Part shown: positions 8,341 through 17,458 of the stretch, in pieces | Layout of the letters: each line of letters starts with the position of its first letter | Numbering within the stretch: the stretch's first letter is position 1 | From: Nocardia cyriacigeorgica | GTDB taxonomy: Bacteria > Actinomycetota > Actinomycetes > Mycobacteriales > Mycobacteriaceae | Assembly (NCBI RefSeq): GCF_029868385.1 | Contig: NZ_JARWNX010000023.1 | Coordinates: forward strand, 86,510-150,509 | Direction of reading: 5' to 3' | Length of the DNA: 64,000 bases | The notes under the pieces: model-generated | Told to the model about the DNA's origin: nothing | The model's database searches: none | The model's input: only the letters and a program-made list of their open reading frames with translations | Made by a program: the position numbers and the translations under genes

Positions 8341-10173
8341 TCAGTCCATGCCAGCCAGTAGGGCGAGCACCGTCGACGCCATCGCGGCCGGATCGCCGTC
8401 GGCCGGGCGCAGTACCAATCCTGGTGTGAGCGGATGCTCGTACGGGGCGTCGACGCCGGTGAAATCGCGTATCTCGCCCGCGCGGGCCTTCGCGTACATG
8501 CCCTTCGGGTCGCGCGATTCGCAGACATCCAGCGGTGTATCCACGAACACCTCGAGGAACGGGATGCCCGCGGCCTCGTGCACCGCTCGGGCCTTGTCCC
8601 GGTCGGCGCGGTACGGGCTGATGAGCGAGACGATGGCCACCACACCGGCCTCGGCGAAGAGCCGGGCGACCTCGCCGACGCGGCGGATGTTCTCCACCCG
8701 ATCGGCGGCGGAGAACCCGAGGCCGGCGTTGAGGCCGTGGCGCAGATTGTCACCGTCGAGCAGGAAGGCGGGTCGCCCGGAGGCGACCAACCGACGCTCC
8801 AGCTCCACCGCCACCGTGGATTTGCCCGATCCGGACAGCCCGGTCAACCAGACCGTCATCCCGCGGGTCGCGCGCTCCTCGCGGCCGACGGCGGTGGAAT
8901 GCCACACCACCCGCGAGGACGGCAGGCTCGGTCCGGTGATCATGCCCGCGCCGACGGTATCGCCGGTGGAGTCGTCGACCAGGAGGAAACTGCCGGTCGA
9001 GCGGTTGCGGCGGTAGGGGTCGAACAGCAGCGGTTGCCGGGTGCGCAGCTGAACGCGGCCGATCTCGTTGAGCGACAACGTGGTCGCGTACTCATCGCGG
9101 TGCAGTGTGTTCACATCGAGGCGGTAGTCGAGCGAACGGACCTCGACCGGGCTGGAGCGGGTGGTGTGTCGGATCGTGTACGTCGCGCCCGCGGTGAGGG
9201 TGGCGTCGTCGGCGAACCAGCACACCATGGCGTCGAGATCACGCCCGGTGTGCGGGCGGTTCGCGGGACGGCAGAGCAGGTCGCCGCGCGAGACGTCGAG
9301 TTCATCGGCCAGCTGCACCGTCACCGCCTGGGGCGGGAACGCTTGCTCGATGGGGACTCCGCCCGGTCCGAAGATGGACCGGACCGTGGTCGTCAGACCC
9401 GACGGCAGCACCGTCACCTCGTCGCCGGGTTTGAAGACACCACCGGCGACGGTTCCGGCGTAGCCGCGGAAATCCGGTGTGTGACTTCGGATCACATACT
9501 GCACCGGCAGGCGCGCATCGATGAGATTACGGTCGGAGGCGATATGCACCTCTTCGAGATGGTGCAGCAGCGGTGTGCCCTCGTACCAGGGCATGGAGCT
9601 GCCACGGTGCACGATATTGTCCCCGTGCAGCGCCGACATCGGTACGAACGTCAGGTCCGAGACGTCGAGCTTGGCGGCGAATCCGGCGAATTCCTCCCGA
9701 ATCTCGGTGAACCGCTCCTGCGACCAGTCGACCAGATCCATCTTGTTCACGCACAGCACCAGGTGGGGGATGCCGAGCAGACCGGCGAGGAAGGCGTGCC
9801 GCCGGGTCTGTTCGACCACGCCCTTGCGCGCGTCGACCAGCACCAGCGCGAGATCGGCGGTGGAGGCGCCGGTGACCATGTTGCGGGTGTACTGGATGTG
9901 GCCTGGCGTATCGGCGATGATGAATTTTCGGCGCGGCGTGGCGAAATAACGGTGCGCCACATCGATGGTGATGCCTTGTTCCCGCTCGGCGCGCAGGCCG
10001 TCGGTGAGCAGCGCGAGGTTCGGATAGTCCTCCCCACGATCGCGGCTGGTGCGTTCCACCGCGTCGAGCTGATCGGTGAACAAGGTCTTGGAATCGAACA
10101 GCAGACGCCCGATCAGCGTCGATTTACCGTCGTCGACGCTGCCTGCGGTCGCGAGGCGCAGCAATGTGCTCAT
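8341..10173 (-). CDS. cysNC: Bifunctional sulfate adenylyltransferase subunit 1 / adenylylsulfate kinase (CysNC)
   Basis: 610 aa. The N-terminal CysN GTPase (about 1-435) has [21 protein letters not shown] and NKMDLV, then elongation-factor-like beta barrels. The CysC kinase domain (about 440-610) has the P-loop GLSGSGKST and the [12 protein letters not shown] stretch. CysN couples GTP hydrolysis to APS formation from sulfate and ATP, and CysC phosphorylates APS to PAPS. The ATG overlaps the cysD stop by one base (TGATG). The CysC fusion means the operon makes PAPS, the donor needed by the sulfotransferase encoded at 14051-15214. Confidence 0.96.
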   Translation of the reverse strand: MSTLLRLATAGSVDDGKSTLIGRLLFDSKTLFTDQLDAVERTSRDRGEDYPNLALLTDGLRAEREQGITIDVAHRYFATPRRKFIIADTPGHIQYTRNMVTGASTADLALVLVDARKGVVEQTRRHAFLAGLLGIPHLVLCVNKMDLVDWSQERFTEIREEFAGFAAKLDVSDLTFVPMSALHGDNIVHRGSSMPWYEGTPLLHHLEEVHIASDRNLIDARLPVQYVIRSHTPDFRGYAGTVAGGVFKPGDEVTVLPSGLTTTVRSIFGPGGVPIEQAFPPQAVTVQLADELDVSRGDLLCRPANRPHTGRDLDAMVCWFADDATLTAGATYTIRHTTRSSPVEVRSLDYRLDVNTLHRDEYATTLSLNEIGRVQLRTRQPLLFDPYRRNRSTGSFLLVDDSTGDTVGAGMITGPSLPSSRVVWHSTAVGREERATRGMTVWLTGLSGSGKSTVAVELERRLVASGRPAFLLDGDNLRHGLNAGLGFSAADRVENIRRVGEVARLFAEAGVVAIVSLISPYRADRDKARAVHEAAGIPFLEVFVDTPLDVCESRDPKGMYAKARAGEIRDFTGVDAPYEHPLTPGLVLRPADGDPAAMASTVLALLAGMD

Positions 10174-11105
10174 CAGAAGTAGCCTTCTCGTTTGCGGTCT
10201 TCCATCCCGGCCTCGGAAATGCGGTCGTCGGCGCGGGTCGCGCCGCGTTCGGTGACCCGGGCCGCGGCGACCTCGGCCACCACCTCGGCGGGGGAGGCGG
10301 CAGGGGATTCGACACAGCCGGTGCAGGTGGCGTCGCCGACGGTGCGGAACCGCACCGTCGACTCATAAGGCGTCTCACCGTCCAGCAGGTGTAGAAAGCG
10401 GGTGTGCGCCAACAGCATTCCGTCGCGCTGGACCACGGGCCTGCGGTGGGCGTAATAGAGCGGTGGCAGTTCGATGTCCTCGGCGGCGATATAGCTCCAG
10501 ATATCGAGTTCGGTCCAATTCGACAGCGGGAACACCCGGATGTGCTCGCCGGGTCGATGGCTGCCGTTGTAGAGGTTCCACAGCTCGGGGCGCTGCCTGC
10601 GTGGATCCCACTGTCCGTATTCGTCGCGGAAGCTGAACACCCGCTCCTTGGCGCGGGCTTTCTCCTCGTCGCGGCGGGCGCCGCCGAATACCGCGTCGAA
10701 ACGTCCCTCGCGGATGCTACGGAGCAGGGTGGCGGTCTGGAGCCGGTTGCGGGTGGCGCGTGGGCCGCTGTCCTCGGTGACGCGTCCGGCGTCGATATCG
10801 TCCTGCACCCGCCCGACGATCATCCGCAGTCCCAGCCGCCGCACGGTGCGATCGCGGAACTCGATCACCTCGTCGAAATTGTGTCCGGTGTCGATATGCA
10901 ACACCGGGAACGGTAGGGGAGCGGGCCAAAATGATTTGGCCGCGAGGTGCAGCATCACCACCGAATCCTTGCCGCCGGAGAACAGCAGCACCGGACGTTC
11001 GAAAGTCGCTGCGACTTCACGGAATATATGTGCCGACTCGGCCTCGAGCGCGTCCAGATGGGGAAGCTCGTAGGTGTTCGCCGTCGACTTCGCGTACTGG
11101 CTCAC
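10173..11105 (-). CDS. cysD: Sulfate adenylyltransferase subunit 2 (CysD)
   Basis: 310 aa. The PP-loop [13 protein letters not shown] lies near residues 44-56, followed by [16 protein letters not shown] and the downstream [10 protein letters not shown] stretch of the PAPS-reductase/ATP-sulfurylase fold. With CysN it forms APS from sulfate and ATP. It starts 9 bp after the iclR stop, so it is probably cotranscribed with iclR. The 10-mer AGAACACGTT, core of the sterol-type operator at 12025-12038, lies 11 bases upstream of the ATG. Confidence 0.96.
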   Translation of the reverse strand: MSQYAKSTANTYELPHLDALEAESAHIFREVAATFERPVLLFSGGKDSVVMLHLAAKSFWPAPLPFPVLHIDTGHNFDEVIEFRDRTVRRLGLRMIVGRVQDDIDAGRVTEDSGPRATRNRLQTATLLRSIREGRFDAVFGGARRDEEKARAKERVFSFRDEYGQWDPRRQRPELWNLYNGSHRPGEHIRVFPLSNWTELDIWSYIAAEDIELPPLYYAHRRPVVQRDGMLLAHTRFLHLLDGETPYESTVRFRTVGDATCTGCVESPAASPAEVVAEVAAARVTERGATRADDRISEAGMEDRKREGYF

Positions 11106-11114
11106 ACTGCAAAA

Positions 11115-12014
11115 TTAGAACACGTTTCGGGAATTGGTCAACGGTTTGCGCCCGCCGGACTTCTCGGTGACCGTATCGGCCGCGGCGACCAGCGCCTCGC
11201 CGCGGCGGGTGATCTCGGCGCCGGTGATGGACGCGCCGACATACATCGTGAGGACCATGTTCTGCCTGCTGTCGGCGTCGTAAGTCGGCGCGGCGAGCAG
11301 GCTCACCGGATGCTCCTTCCGCGGGCGCAGATCGGTGCCGAGGTAGACCCGTTCGCCCAGGCTGGTGACCAGTTCGGCGACGACTTCGCGCAGTTCGTCG
11401 GGCAGTTCGCGTGCGGCAACACCGGCCAGCAGCGAGTACAGTCGCCGCCCCGCGCCGGTCATGCTCTCCACCAGGTAGCCGCGTTCCCGGCATTCGGCGA
11501 CGATGCGGCGCAGACGCGCTTCGTCCTGCTGCAACGGCACCGTCGGCGGCATGGCGAGCCAGGCGTCGAAGGCCGCGTCGGTATCCCACAGCACGTACAT
11601 CAGGCCGACCGGCGGCGCGAAATGGTAGGTCGCGCCCACTTTGACCATGCCGGGGCCCGCGCTCTCCAGCACGATGATCTGTTCGCCGACCAGCGCCGAT
11701 GCGGTGCAGGTGGTGCGGTAGATCTCGCTGAGGCGTGCCAGTTCGGGATGGGCGGCGCCCGCGACGGCGAAACTGTCCTGGGCCACCCGGCCCGCGGCGA
11801 TGAGTGCGGGACCGGGGCCGTAGGTGCGGGTGCGCGGATCACGCACCAGATAGCCACCGGCGGTGAGTTCGGTGAGGATGCCGAGCGCGGTGGGTTTGGC
11901 CAGGTCGAGGGTGCGGGCGAGTTCGGAGAGCCCCACCCGCTTGCCCTGCTGCTCGACGATGAAGTCCAGCACCTGCACCACCCGTTGGGTCGGCGCGGAT
12001 CGTCGTTCGACCAT
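11115..12014 (-). CDS. IclR-family regulator
   Basis: 299 aa. The N-terminal winged HTH (about 8-70) contains VGLSELARTLDLAKPTALGI. The effector-binding IclR domain follows, with CRERGYLVE and later stretches, and ends in a roughly 20-residue basic tail. It is divergent from the DUF1214/SDR/sulfotransferase operon with 82 bp between starts, and it is followed at 9 bp by cysD. It is probably the local ligand-responsive regulator of both arms. A 19-bp inverted repeat (12056-12074) in the shared promoter is a candidate binding site. Confidence 0.9.
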   Translation of the reverse strand: MVERRSAPTQRVVQVLDFIVEQQGKRVGLSELARTLDLAKPTALGILTELTAGGYLVRDPRTRTYGPGPALIAAGRVAQDSFAVAGAAHPELARLSEIYRTTCTASALVGEQIIVLESAGPGMVKVGATYHFAPPVGLMYVLWDTDAAFDAWLAMPPTVPLQQDEARLRRIVAECRERGYLVESMTGAGRRLYSLLAGVAARELPDELREVVAELVTSLGERVYLGTDLRPRKEHPVSLLAAPTYDADSRQNMVLTMYVGASITGAEITRRGEALVAAADTVTEKSGGRKPLTNSRNVF

Positions 12015-12024
12015 TGACCACTCC

Positions 12025-12038
12025 TAGAACACGTTCTA
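12025..12038. promoter_or_regulatory. KstR-type operator TAGAACACGTTCTA
   Basis: The site matches the published KstR consensus TNNAACNNGTTNNA at every fixed position, and the arms TAGAAC/GTTCTA are perfectly inverted. It lies between the divergent iclR and DUF1214 starts. KstR represses sterol catabolism genes in mycobacteria and rhodococci until a sterol CoA thioester is present. Confidence 0.75.
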
Positions 12039-12055
12039 ATGTCTTCGGTATCGAA

Positions 12056-12074
12056 ATGTACCAGAGCGGTACAT
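12056..12074. promoter_or_regulatory. Inverted repeat ATGTACC-N5-GGTACAT, candidate IclR site
   Basis: Perfect 7-base arms around AGAGC lie 22 bases before the DUF1214 start and next to the KstR-type box. The position and size suit an IclR-family operator. Assignment to the adjacent IclR is inference. Confidence 0.5.
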
Positions 12075-12096
12075 ATATGGAACACCGGAGAGTCTC

Positions 12097-13260
12097 TTGC
12101 TGACGCAGCCGTTCGCGGACGCCATCGCCGCCGCCGAGAAGATCATCACCGAGGCACCGCACATTCGGACCGAACAGGATCTCGTCGAGGGCTACGACTA
12201 TCTGGCGGGCAGTATTCGCGCCGCCATTCAGATGGCATGGGCTTATGAACGTGATTTTCCGTTCTTCGTCCAGTCGACGGGCCCGTACACGAAAATGGGT
12301 CTGGACAATCCCGATACGCTCTACTTCCATTCCTATCTGCGCCCGGACGCCGAGTATGTGGTGACCGGCACCCGCGGCACCACCCGCGATCTGAGTTTTC
12401 AGGTCTTGAACGGTGACTATTCGCCGGTCGATGTGCCGGACAGCCGCACCGCATTCGATGATCGCGCCATCGATATCGCCGCCGACGGTTCCTTCGAGGT
12501 CCGTTTCGGGCCGGGCGAAGCGGGGCCGAACTACATCACCCTCGCCCCCGATTCGGCCATGCTCGTGGTGCGCGAGGTGTTCAGCGACTGGACCGCCGAG
12601 CAGCCGGGCACCCTGCGCATCCACCGCGCCGACAAGGTCGGCGACGCGCCGCCCGCGTTGACCCGGGATCTGATGACGAAGCGATACGGCGTGGCGGGCA
12701 AGATGCTGCTGTCGCGGCTCCAGACCTTCCTGGCCTTCCCCCAGTGGTTCTATCTGAATCTGCCGGTCAACACCATGACCGAACCACGCAGCACCCCCGG
12801 CGGCCTGACCACGCAGTTCTCCTCGGCCGGGCACTACGAGCTGGCCGACGACGAGGCGATGATCATCACGGTGCCCAGATCGGACGCGCCGTATCAGGGC
12901 TTCCAACTCGGCAGCATGTGGTACCTGTCGCTGGACTACATCAACCACCAGACCAGCCTCACCGCCGATCAGGCGCATCTCGACCCAGACGGAATGATCC
13001 GGCTGGTGGTCAGCGAACGCGACCCCGGATTGGCCAACTGGATCGAATGCACCGGTCATGCGCGCGGGTACCTCCAATTCCGCTGGCAACGGCTGTCGCG
13101 GGAGATGAAACCCGAGGACGGGCCGACGGTCGAAGTGGTGAAATTCGAAGAACTGGCGGCCCGGCTGCCGCATCACGACCAGGCGAGAGTGACCCCGAAG
13201 CAGTGGCGGGAACGGATTGCGGCGCGGCAGGCGGCGGTGGCGGAAAGGATGCTCGGCTGA
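12097..13260 (+). CDS. DUF1214-type protein of the sterol-regulon neighbourhood
   Basis: 387 aa, starting with TTG after GGAGAG. No catalytic motif is recognised. The C-terminal region carries features of DUF1214 (for example DDEAMIITVPRSDAPYQGFQ, GSMWYLSLDY and DPGLANWIECTG). It overlaps the SDR gene by one base (TGATG) and leads an operon with an SDR and a sulfotransferase. As I remember it, the same three-gene set is Rv3531c-Rv3530c-Rv3529c in the KstR regulon of M. tuberculosis. The biochemical role is unknown; context suggests sterol or related lipid processing. Confidence 0.82.
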   Translation: MLTQPFADAIAAAEKIITEAPHIRTEQDLVEGYDYLAGSIRAAIQMAWAYERDFPFFVQSTGPYTKMGLDNPDTLYFHSYLRPDAEYVVTGTRGTTRDLSFQVLNGDYSPVDVPDSRTAFDDRAIDIAADGSFEVRFGPGEAGPNYITLAPDSAMLVVREVFSDWTAEQPGTLRIHRADKVGDAPPALTRDLMTKRYGVAGKMLLSRLQTFLAFPQWFYLNLPVNTMTEPRSTPGGLTTQFSSAGHYELADDEAMIITVPRSDAPYQGFQLGSMWYLSLDYINHQTSLTADQAHLDPDGMIRLVVSERDPGLANWIECTGHARGYLQFRWQRLSREMKPEDGPTVEVVKFEELAARLPHHDQARVTPKQWRERIAARQAAVAERMLG

Positions 13261-14036
13261 TGTTGTTGCAGGACAAAGTAGTCGTCGTCTCCGGTGTCGG
13301 CCCGGGGCTCGGGCGCGCGATCGCGGTGCGGGCGGCGGTCGCGGGGGCCGATGTGGTACTCGCCTCGCGCACCGAATCGCGGCTGGCCGAAGTGGCGAAG
13401 GAGATCACCGACCTCGGCAGGCGTGCGGTGGTGGTGCCCACCGATATCAACGACGAGGCCGCGGCCGCGAATCTGGTGGAATCGGCGCACAGCGCCTTCG
13501 GTCGGGTGGACACACTGGTGAACAATGCCTTCGCCATCCCGCCGATCGTCGATCTGGCCGATGTGGAGCTGGACGCCGTCCGCGCGGGCTTCGAAACCAA
13601 TGTGCTCGCGGCACTGCGGTTGACCCGGCTGTTCGTTCCGGCGCTCGAGGAGTCCAAGGGCTCGGTGGTGATGATCAACTCGGCGGTGCTGCACCATTCC
13701 CGGCGCACCTTCGGCCCGTACAAGATGGCGAAGGCGAGCCTGCTGGCACTCGCGCAGAGTCTGGCGACCGAGCTGGGGCCGCGCGGTATCCGCGTGAATT
13801 CCGTGGCACCCGGCTATATCTGGGCCGACAACTTGAAGTGGTACTTCAACTACCTCGCCCAGCAACGCGGCATCACCCGCGATGAGGTCTATGCCGAAAC
13901 CGCCGCCACCATCGACCTGCGCAAGCTGCCGGAACCCGACGAGATCGCCGATGCGGTCGTCTTCTTCGCCTCGTCGCTGGCGCGGGCGATCACGGGTGCG
14001 TGCCTGGATGTCAACTGCGGCGAATACCACAATTGA
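13260..14036 (+). CDS. Short-chain dehydrogenase/reductase
   Basis: 258 aa. The nucleotide-binding motif SGVGPGLGRAIA lies at about residues 11-22, replacing the more usual TGxxxGIG. Next come NNAF (NNAG position) and the catalytic Ser (INSAVLHHS) with the YKMAK Tyr-Lys pair near 158-162. The end VNCGEYHN closes the classical SDR fold. It probably oxidises or reduces an alcohol or ketone on the compound later sulfated by the next gene. Rv3530c in M. tuberculosis appears to be the counterpart. Substrate unknown. Confidence 0.88.
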   Translation: MLLQDKVVVVSGVGPGLGRAIAVRAAVAGADVVLASRTESRLAEVAKEITDLGRRAVVVPTDINDEAAAANLVESAHSAFGRVDTLVNNAFAIPPIVDLADVELDAVRAGFETNVLAALRLTRLFVPALEESKGSVVMINSAVLHHSRRTFGPYKMAKASLLALAQSLATELGPRGIRVNSVAPGYIWADNLKWYFNYLAQQRGITRDEVYAETAATIDLRKLPEPDEIADAVVFFASSLARAITGACLDVNCGEYHN

Positions 14037-14050
14037 GGAGCGAGACGAAC

Positions 14051-15214
14051 ATGATCGGAAGGGACGACGTCGGTACCATCGACGATCTGCACGCCTCGGC
14101 GAGCAAGGTCGTGGGGCTCACCGATTTCGGGGCCGACGACTACCGCGAGGGGCTCGGGGTGCTGCTCGACTCCTATGCCGAGGATGCGGAACTCACCCCG
14201 TTCGGCAACAAGATCAATCGGGCTTTCCTGCGCGGCGCGTTGATCGCGCGCCTGCTGAGTGAGGCGGCGTGGCAACAGTTCCCGCAACACGCGCAGGTGC
14301 CGATCCGACGTCCGATCTTCGTCACCGGACTACCGCGTTCGGGGACCACGGCCGTGCACCGGTTGCTGACCGCCGACCCGGCCCATCAAGGGCTGGAGAT
14401 GTGGCTGACCGAGATGCCGCAGCCGCGTCCGCCGCGTGAGACCTGGGAACAGAATCCGGTCTTCCAGCGGTTGCAGGCCGGATACGACAAACATCATGTC
14501 GAGCATCCGGAATTCATGGGCGTGCACCATATCTCGGCCGATCAGGTCGAGGAGTGCTGGCAGCTGCTGCGCCAATCGGCGATGTCGATCTCGTACGAGT
14601 GTCTCGGCTATCTGCCGACCTATTCGGAGTGGCTGCGCGAACAGGAGTGGACCGACGCCTACCGCCGACACCGCCGCAACCTGCAACTCATCGGGCTCAA
14701 CGACGCCGACCGACGCTGGGTGCTGAAGAACCCGAGCCACCTGTTCGCACTGGACGCGCTGCTCGCGGTGTACCCGGACGCACTGGTGATCCAGATGCAT
14801 CGGGCGCCGAGCACCATCATCGCGTCGGTGTGCAGCCTCAACGAACAGGCGTCGGCGGGCTGGTCGGAGAAGTTCCGCGGGCCGGTGGTCGGACGCACCC
14901 AGCTCGAACTGTGGTCACGCGGCGCACAACGGTTCCTCGACGATCGTAAGAACCACGACGCGGCCCAGTTCTGCGATGTCTACTACGACGATTTCGTCGC
15001 CGACCCGATCGGCACCGTCGAGGGGATCTACCGCCACTTCGACCTGGAACTCACCGACGGCGCGCGGACGGCCATGGCCTCGTTGCACAGCGAGTCGACC
15101 TCCGGTGCGGCCCGTCCGGCGCACAAATACACCCTCGCCGATTTCGATCTCACCGCCGAATCGGTCGACGCGAGTTTCGGGCCGTATCTGGAAGCGCACT
15201 TCCCGGCGCGCTGA
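14051..15214 (+). CDS. PAPS-dependent sulfotransferase family protein
   Basis: 387 aa from ATG after GAGGAG. The 5'-phosphosulfate-binding loop ITVTGLPRSGTT-like sequence (FVTGLPRSGTTAVHRLL) lies near residue 95. A 3'-phosphate-binding region follows near VIQMHRAPSTIIASV, where the Arg and Ser are expected. It transfers sulfate from PAPS to a hydroxyl group. PAPS could come from the CysD and CysNC encoded divergently 3-4 kb away. A perfect bidirectional terminator hairpin follows directly. The acceptor is unknown; a sterol-like alcohol is suggested by the KstR box. Confidence 0.88.
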   Translation: MIGRDDVGTIDDLHASASKVVGLTDFGADDYREGLGVLLDSYAEDAELTPFGNKINRAFLRGALIARLLSEAAWQQFPQHAQVPIRRPIFVTGLPRSGTTAVHRLLTADPAHQGLEMWLTEMPQPRPPRETWEQNPVFQRLQAGYDKHHVEHPEFMGVHHISADQVEECWQLLRQSAMSISYECLGYLPTYSEWLREQEWTDAYRRHRRNLQLIGLNDADRRWVLKNPSHLFALDALLAVYPDALVIQMHRAPSTIIASVCSLNEQASAGWSEKFRGPVVGRTQLELWSRGAQRFLDDRKNHDAAQFCDVYYDDFVADPIGTVEGIYRHFDLELTDGARTAMASLHSESTSGAARPAHKYTLADFDLTAESVDASFGPYLEAHFPAR

Positions 15215-15223
15215 TCCGAGCGA

Positions 15224-15264
15224 ATCCGGCCTGTCCCGCGGTTCGGACGCGGGACAGGCCGGAT
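15224..15264. terminator. Bidirectional terminator, 17-bp perfect stem
   Basis: ATCCGGCCTGTCCCGCG pairs perfectly with its complement across a 7-base loop (GTTCGGA). It lies between the convergent sulfotransferase and thioesterase genes. There is no T-tract, as is common in actinobacteria. Confidence 0.8.
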
Positions 15265-15268
15265 CGGA

Positions 15269-15937
15269 TCAGGGCTGGCCGGGCTTCAGCACGATGAACA
15301 GCCCGTTCGCCTCCGCACACAGCCGGTCGCCGTCGTGCAGGGTCGCCCGGACGTACACCTTGCGGCCCTCACGACGTTCGGCCCAGGTATGCAGACGCAA
15401 TTCGGTGTTCAACGGGGTGATGGAGCGGTAGTCGACGGTCAACGACGCCGTCCGGGTCACATCGCCCGCGTACAGCGCGGCGGCCATACCGAGAAGATCA
15501 TCGAAACCGACCACGATCTGACCACCGTGCGCGGCGGCGTTACCGCCGAGGTGGAAGGTGCGGAAGGTGATCCTGGCCTCCACACCGTCTTTGCTCGCCT
15601 TGTCGATCACATAGGGCGGGATCGTGATGTTGCCGCGGGCGGGCAGATCGGCCCGGGTCCAGGTGGGGGCCGACCATTCGTCGACGACCGCCGCGTCCAG
15701 CCGGTCGTTGAGTTGCTTCAGCACGCCGATCGTTTCCAGGGCCAGCTCATCGGACGGGCATGCCAGCCGTGCCCGGTCCATCAGCGCGCGGACCTGTTCG
15801 ATGAACGCGCCGTAGTGCGGGCCGCCGCGGGTGATATCGGCATTCTTGGCGGCGTCGATGAGCTCCGACATGGGCCGGAAGCCGCCTTCGTGATGCTCGG
15901 CGTCGGGCAGTGCGTTACCGGCCAGGTCTTCGGTCAT
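15269..15937 (-). CDS. PaaI/hotdog-fold thioesterase
   Basis: 222 aa. The N-terminal half (1-105) is helical and hydrophilic. The C-terminal half is a hotdog domain with LGGNAAAHGGQIVVGFDDLLG, the loop and helix carrying the catalytic acid in this group, followed by SLTVDYRSITPLNTELRL. It would hydrolyse acyl-CoA thioesters. The start codon lies directly beside AGAACACGTT (15939-15948), the same 10-mer found in the KstR-type site and before cysD, so it may belong to the same regulon. Confidence 0.86.
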   Translation of the reverse strand: MTEDLAGNALPDAEHHEGGFRPMSELIDAAKNADITRGGPHYGAFIEQVRALMDRARLACPSDELALETIGVLKQLNDRLDAAVVDEWSAPTWTRADLPARGNITIPPYVIDKASKDGVEARITFRTFHLGGNAAAHGGQIVVGFDDLLGMAAALYAGDVTRTASLTVDYRSITPLNTELRLHTWAERREGRKVYVRATLHDGDRLCAEANGLFIVLKPGQP

Positions 15938-15989
15938 GAGAACACGTTATCGGTTGCCTGGCGAATGCTCGGTGACCGGGGCGTGCGGA

Positions 15990-16586
15990 TCAGGCCGTGC
16001 GGAAGGACTCGAGCAGGGTCCGGGCGGCGCCGGTGACATCCTGCTCCAGCCACTGCGGTAACTCCGCCGCCTGTGCGTGTCTGCGCAGCGCGGCGTAGGG
16101 CAGATCGACGATCGCGCGGCTGACGGCATCGACCTCGCGCGCCCCATCGCTGCCGAACAGCCCGGCGGCGATGCGACGCAGATGCTCGATGAGCGGGGCG
16201 TTCATCCCGGTGAGCCGCGCGCCGAACTCCTCGTCGGGGTTGCCGTCGAGCAGATCGCTCGGCCGCAGGCTGAGCAGCAATCGGGCGTCATCGGGTAGAT
16301 CGCGGCCGAATCCGATCGCCGCCCGCGCCATGGCGACCCCGGCCTCGAGGGGATCGGGATCCTCGGCGGCGGCCTTCACCCGGTCCTGGAAGCGTTCCAG
16401 AGCGCGGAGCCAGGCGGCGGTCAGCACGCCGTTGCGGTTGCCGAAGCGGTGGTAGAGGGTGCCGACCGGTGCTCCGCTGGCCTCGGCGATCGCGGCCACA
16501 CTCGCTGCCCGCGGCCCATCGGACAGGACCAGGGTGCGTGCTGCGTCGAGGATCACATCGGTGGCGTGCTTGCGGGGCGGTGCCAT
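15990..16586 (-). CDS. TetR-family regulator
   Basis: 198 aa. HTH at about residues 28-52 (AAIAEASGAPVGTLYHRFGNRNGV), with a helical C-terminal ligand domain. It is divergent from two small SRPBCC-like genes with only 21 bp between starts. That gap contains the perfect palindrome GTACTAGTAC, so TetR bound there would block both genes. Transcripts are likely leaderless or have very short leaders. Confidence 0.9.
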   Translation of the reverse strand: MAPPRKHATDVILDAARTLVLSDGPRAASVAAIAEASGAPVGTLYHRFGNRNGVLTAAWLRALERFQDRVKAAAEDPDPLEAGVAMARAAIGFGRDLPDDARLLLSLRPSDLLDGNPDEEFGARLTGMNAPLIEHLRRIAAGLFGSDGAREVDAVSRAIVDLPYAALRRHAQAAELPQWLEQDVTGAARTLLESFRTA

Positions 16587-16596
16587 GTACTAGTAC
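16587..16596. promoter_or_regulatory. Palindrome GTACTAGTAC, TetR operator candidate
   Basis: A perfect 10-base palindrome fills most of the 21-bp gap between the divergent TetR and SRPBCC starts. Confidence 0.55.
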
Positions 16597-16607
16597 GTTC
16601 CTTCCAT

Positions 16608-16976
16608 ATGGAGCGGATGCCCTATATCGAGGAGCATGCCAGATCCGTCGACGCGAATCGCGACCGGACCTGGAAAGCATTGCTGAAAGTTGTCTGCCGG
16701 GATCACGCCGACCCGTCGACCGTGCCGCGCGGCTTCGCGTTGGACGCGATCGATCCGCCGCGTCGGCTCGCGCTCGCGGGCGGACATCGATTCTCCCGCT
16801 ACACCCTCACATTCGAACTCGACGACGACGGCCCGCGCCACACCGTCGTGCGAGCCGCGACCAGAGCCGAATTCCCCGGTGTCGCAGGGGCGATCTACCG
16901 GGCGCTGGTGATCGGCAGCGGCGGGCACAAGCTCGTGGTGCGCACGATATTGCGCCGGATCGCGGCGGCGTCATGA
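16608..16976 (+). CDS. Small SRPBCC-like protein
   Basis: 122 aa. The layout suits a START/SRPBCC helix-grip fold: a short N-terminal strand (VDANRDRTWKALLKV), central strands with FALDAIDPPRRLALAGGHRFSRY-like sequence, and a C-terminal helix ending KLVVRTILRRIA. Such proteins bind hydrophobic ligands or act as small cyclases. An alternative in-frame ATG lies at 16617. The stop overlaps the next gene (ATGA), so the two are cotranscribed and probably work together under the divergent TetR. Confidence 0.72.
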   Translation: MERMPYIEEHARSVDANRDRTWKALLKVVCRDHADPSTVPRGFALDAIDPPRRLALAGGHRFSRYTLTFELDDDGPRHTVVRAATRAEFPGVAGAIYRALVIGSGGHKLVVRTILRRIAAAS

Positions 16977-17458
16977 ATACCGGACTGGTGTGGGGCGCCA
17001 CCGAGGCCGAACGCGCCGCCGCGCTGCCCTGCGACGAGCTGGAGCCGAACGCGCTGAGCGCCGACCGGGCGATCAGTATCGACGCATCGCCCGCGCTGGT
17101 GTTCGCGTGGCTGTGCCAGCTTCGGGTGGCCACCTACAGCTTTCGCCTCGGCAATCGCGGGAAACCCAGTCCGCGGGTGCGTGATCCGCGGCTGACCGAA
17201 CTCGCGGTGGGGCAGCGGTTCATGGGGCAGTTCGAGCTGGAAGCGTTCGAGCCCGGCAGGCACGTCACATTGCGCGCGGACGATATCTGCGTCACCTACG
17301 CGGTACACCCGGAAGGGGCGGGCACCCGGCTGGTCGTCCGGGTGCGCTTCGGAGGTCCCCGATGGGTGGGCCGGATCTTCGCTGTCGGTGATGTGATCAT
17401 GATGCGTAAGCAGTTGCGGACCTTGAAGGAACTGGCCGAAGCGGAGGAATCTTCCTGA
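16973..17458 (+). CDS. SRPBCC/polyketide cyclase-like protein
   Basis: 161 aa. The N-terminal part contains ISIDASPALVFAWLCQL, the opening strand and helix of SRPBCC proteins. A beta-rich centre (FELEAFEPGRHVTLRAD) and a long C-terminal helix (IFAVGDVIMMRKQLRTLKEL) complete the helix-grip fold. It overlaps the preceding small SRPBCC gene by 4 bp. No catalytic residue is evident. Function may be ligand binding. No terminator T-tract follows. Confidence 0.72.
   Translation: MNTGLVWGATEAERAAALPCDELEPNALSADRAISIDASPALVFAWLCQLRVATYSFRLGNRGKPSPRVRDPRLTELAVGQRFMGQFELEAFEPGRHVTLRADDICVTYAVHPEGAGTRLVVRVRFGGPRWVGRIFAVGDVIMMRKQLRTLKELAEAEESS

Noticed and set aside
8434..10182. 582-codon open frame on the plus strand opposite cysNC
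   Set aside because: A shadow of the CysNC gene, which has complete GTPase and kinase motifs on the minus strand.
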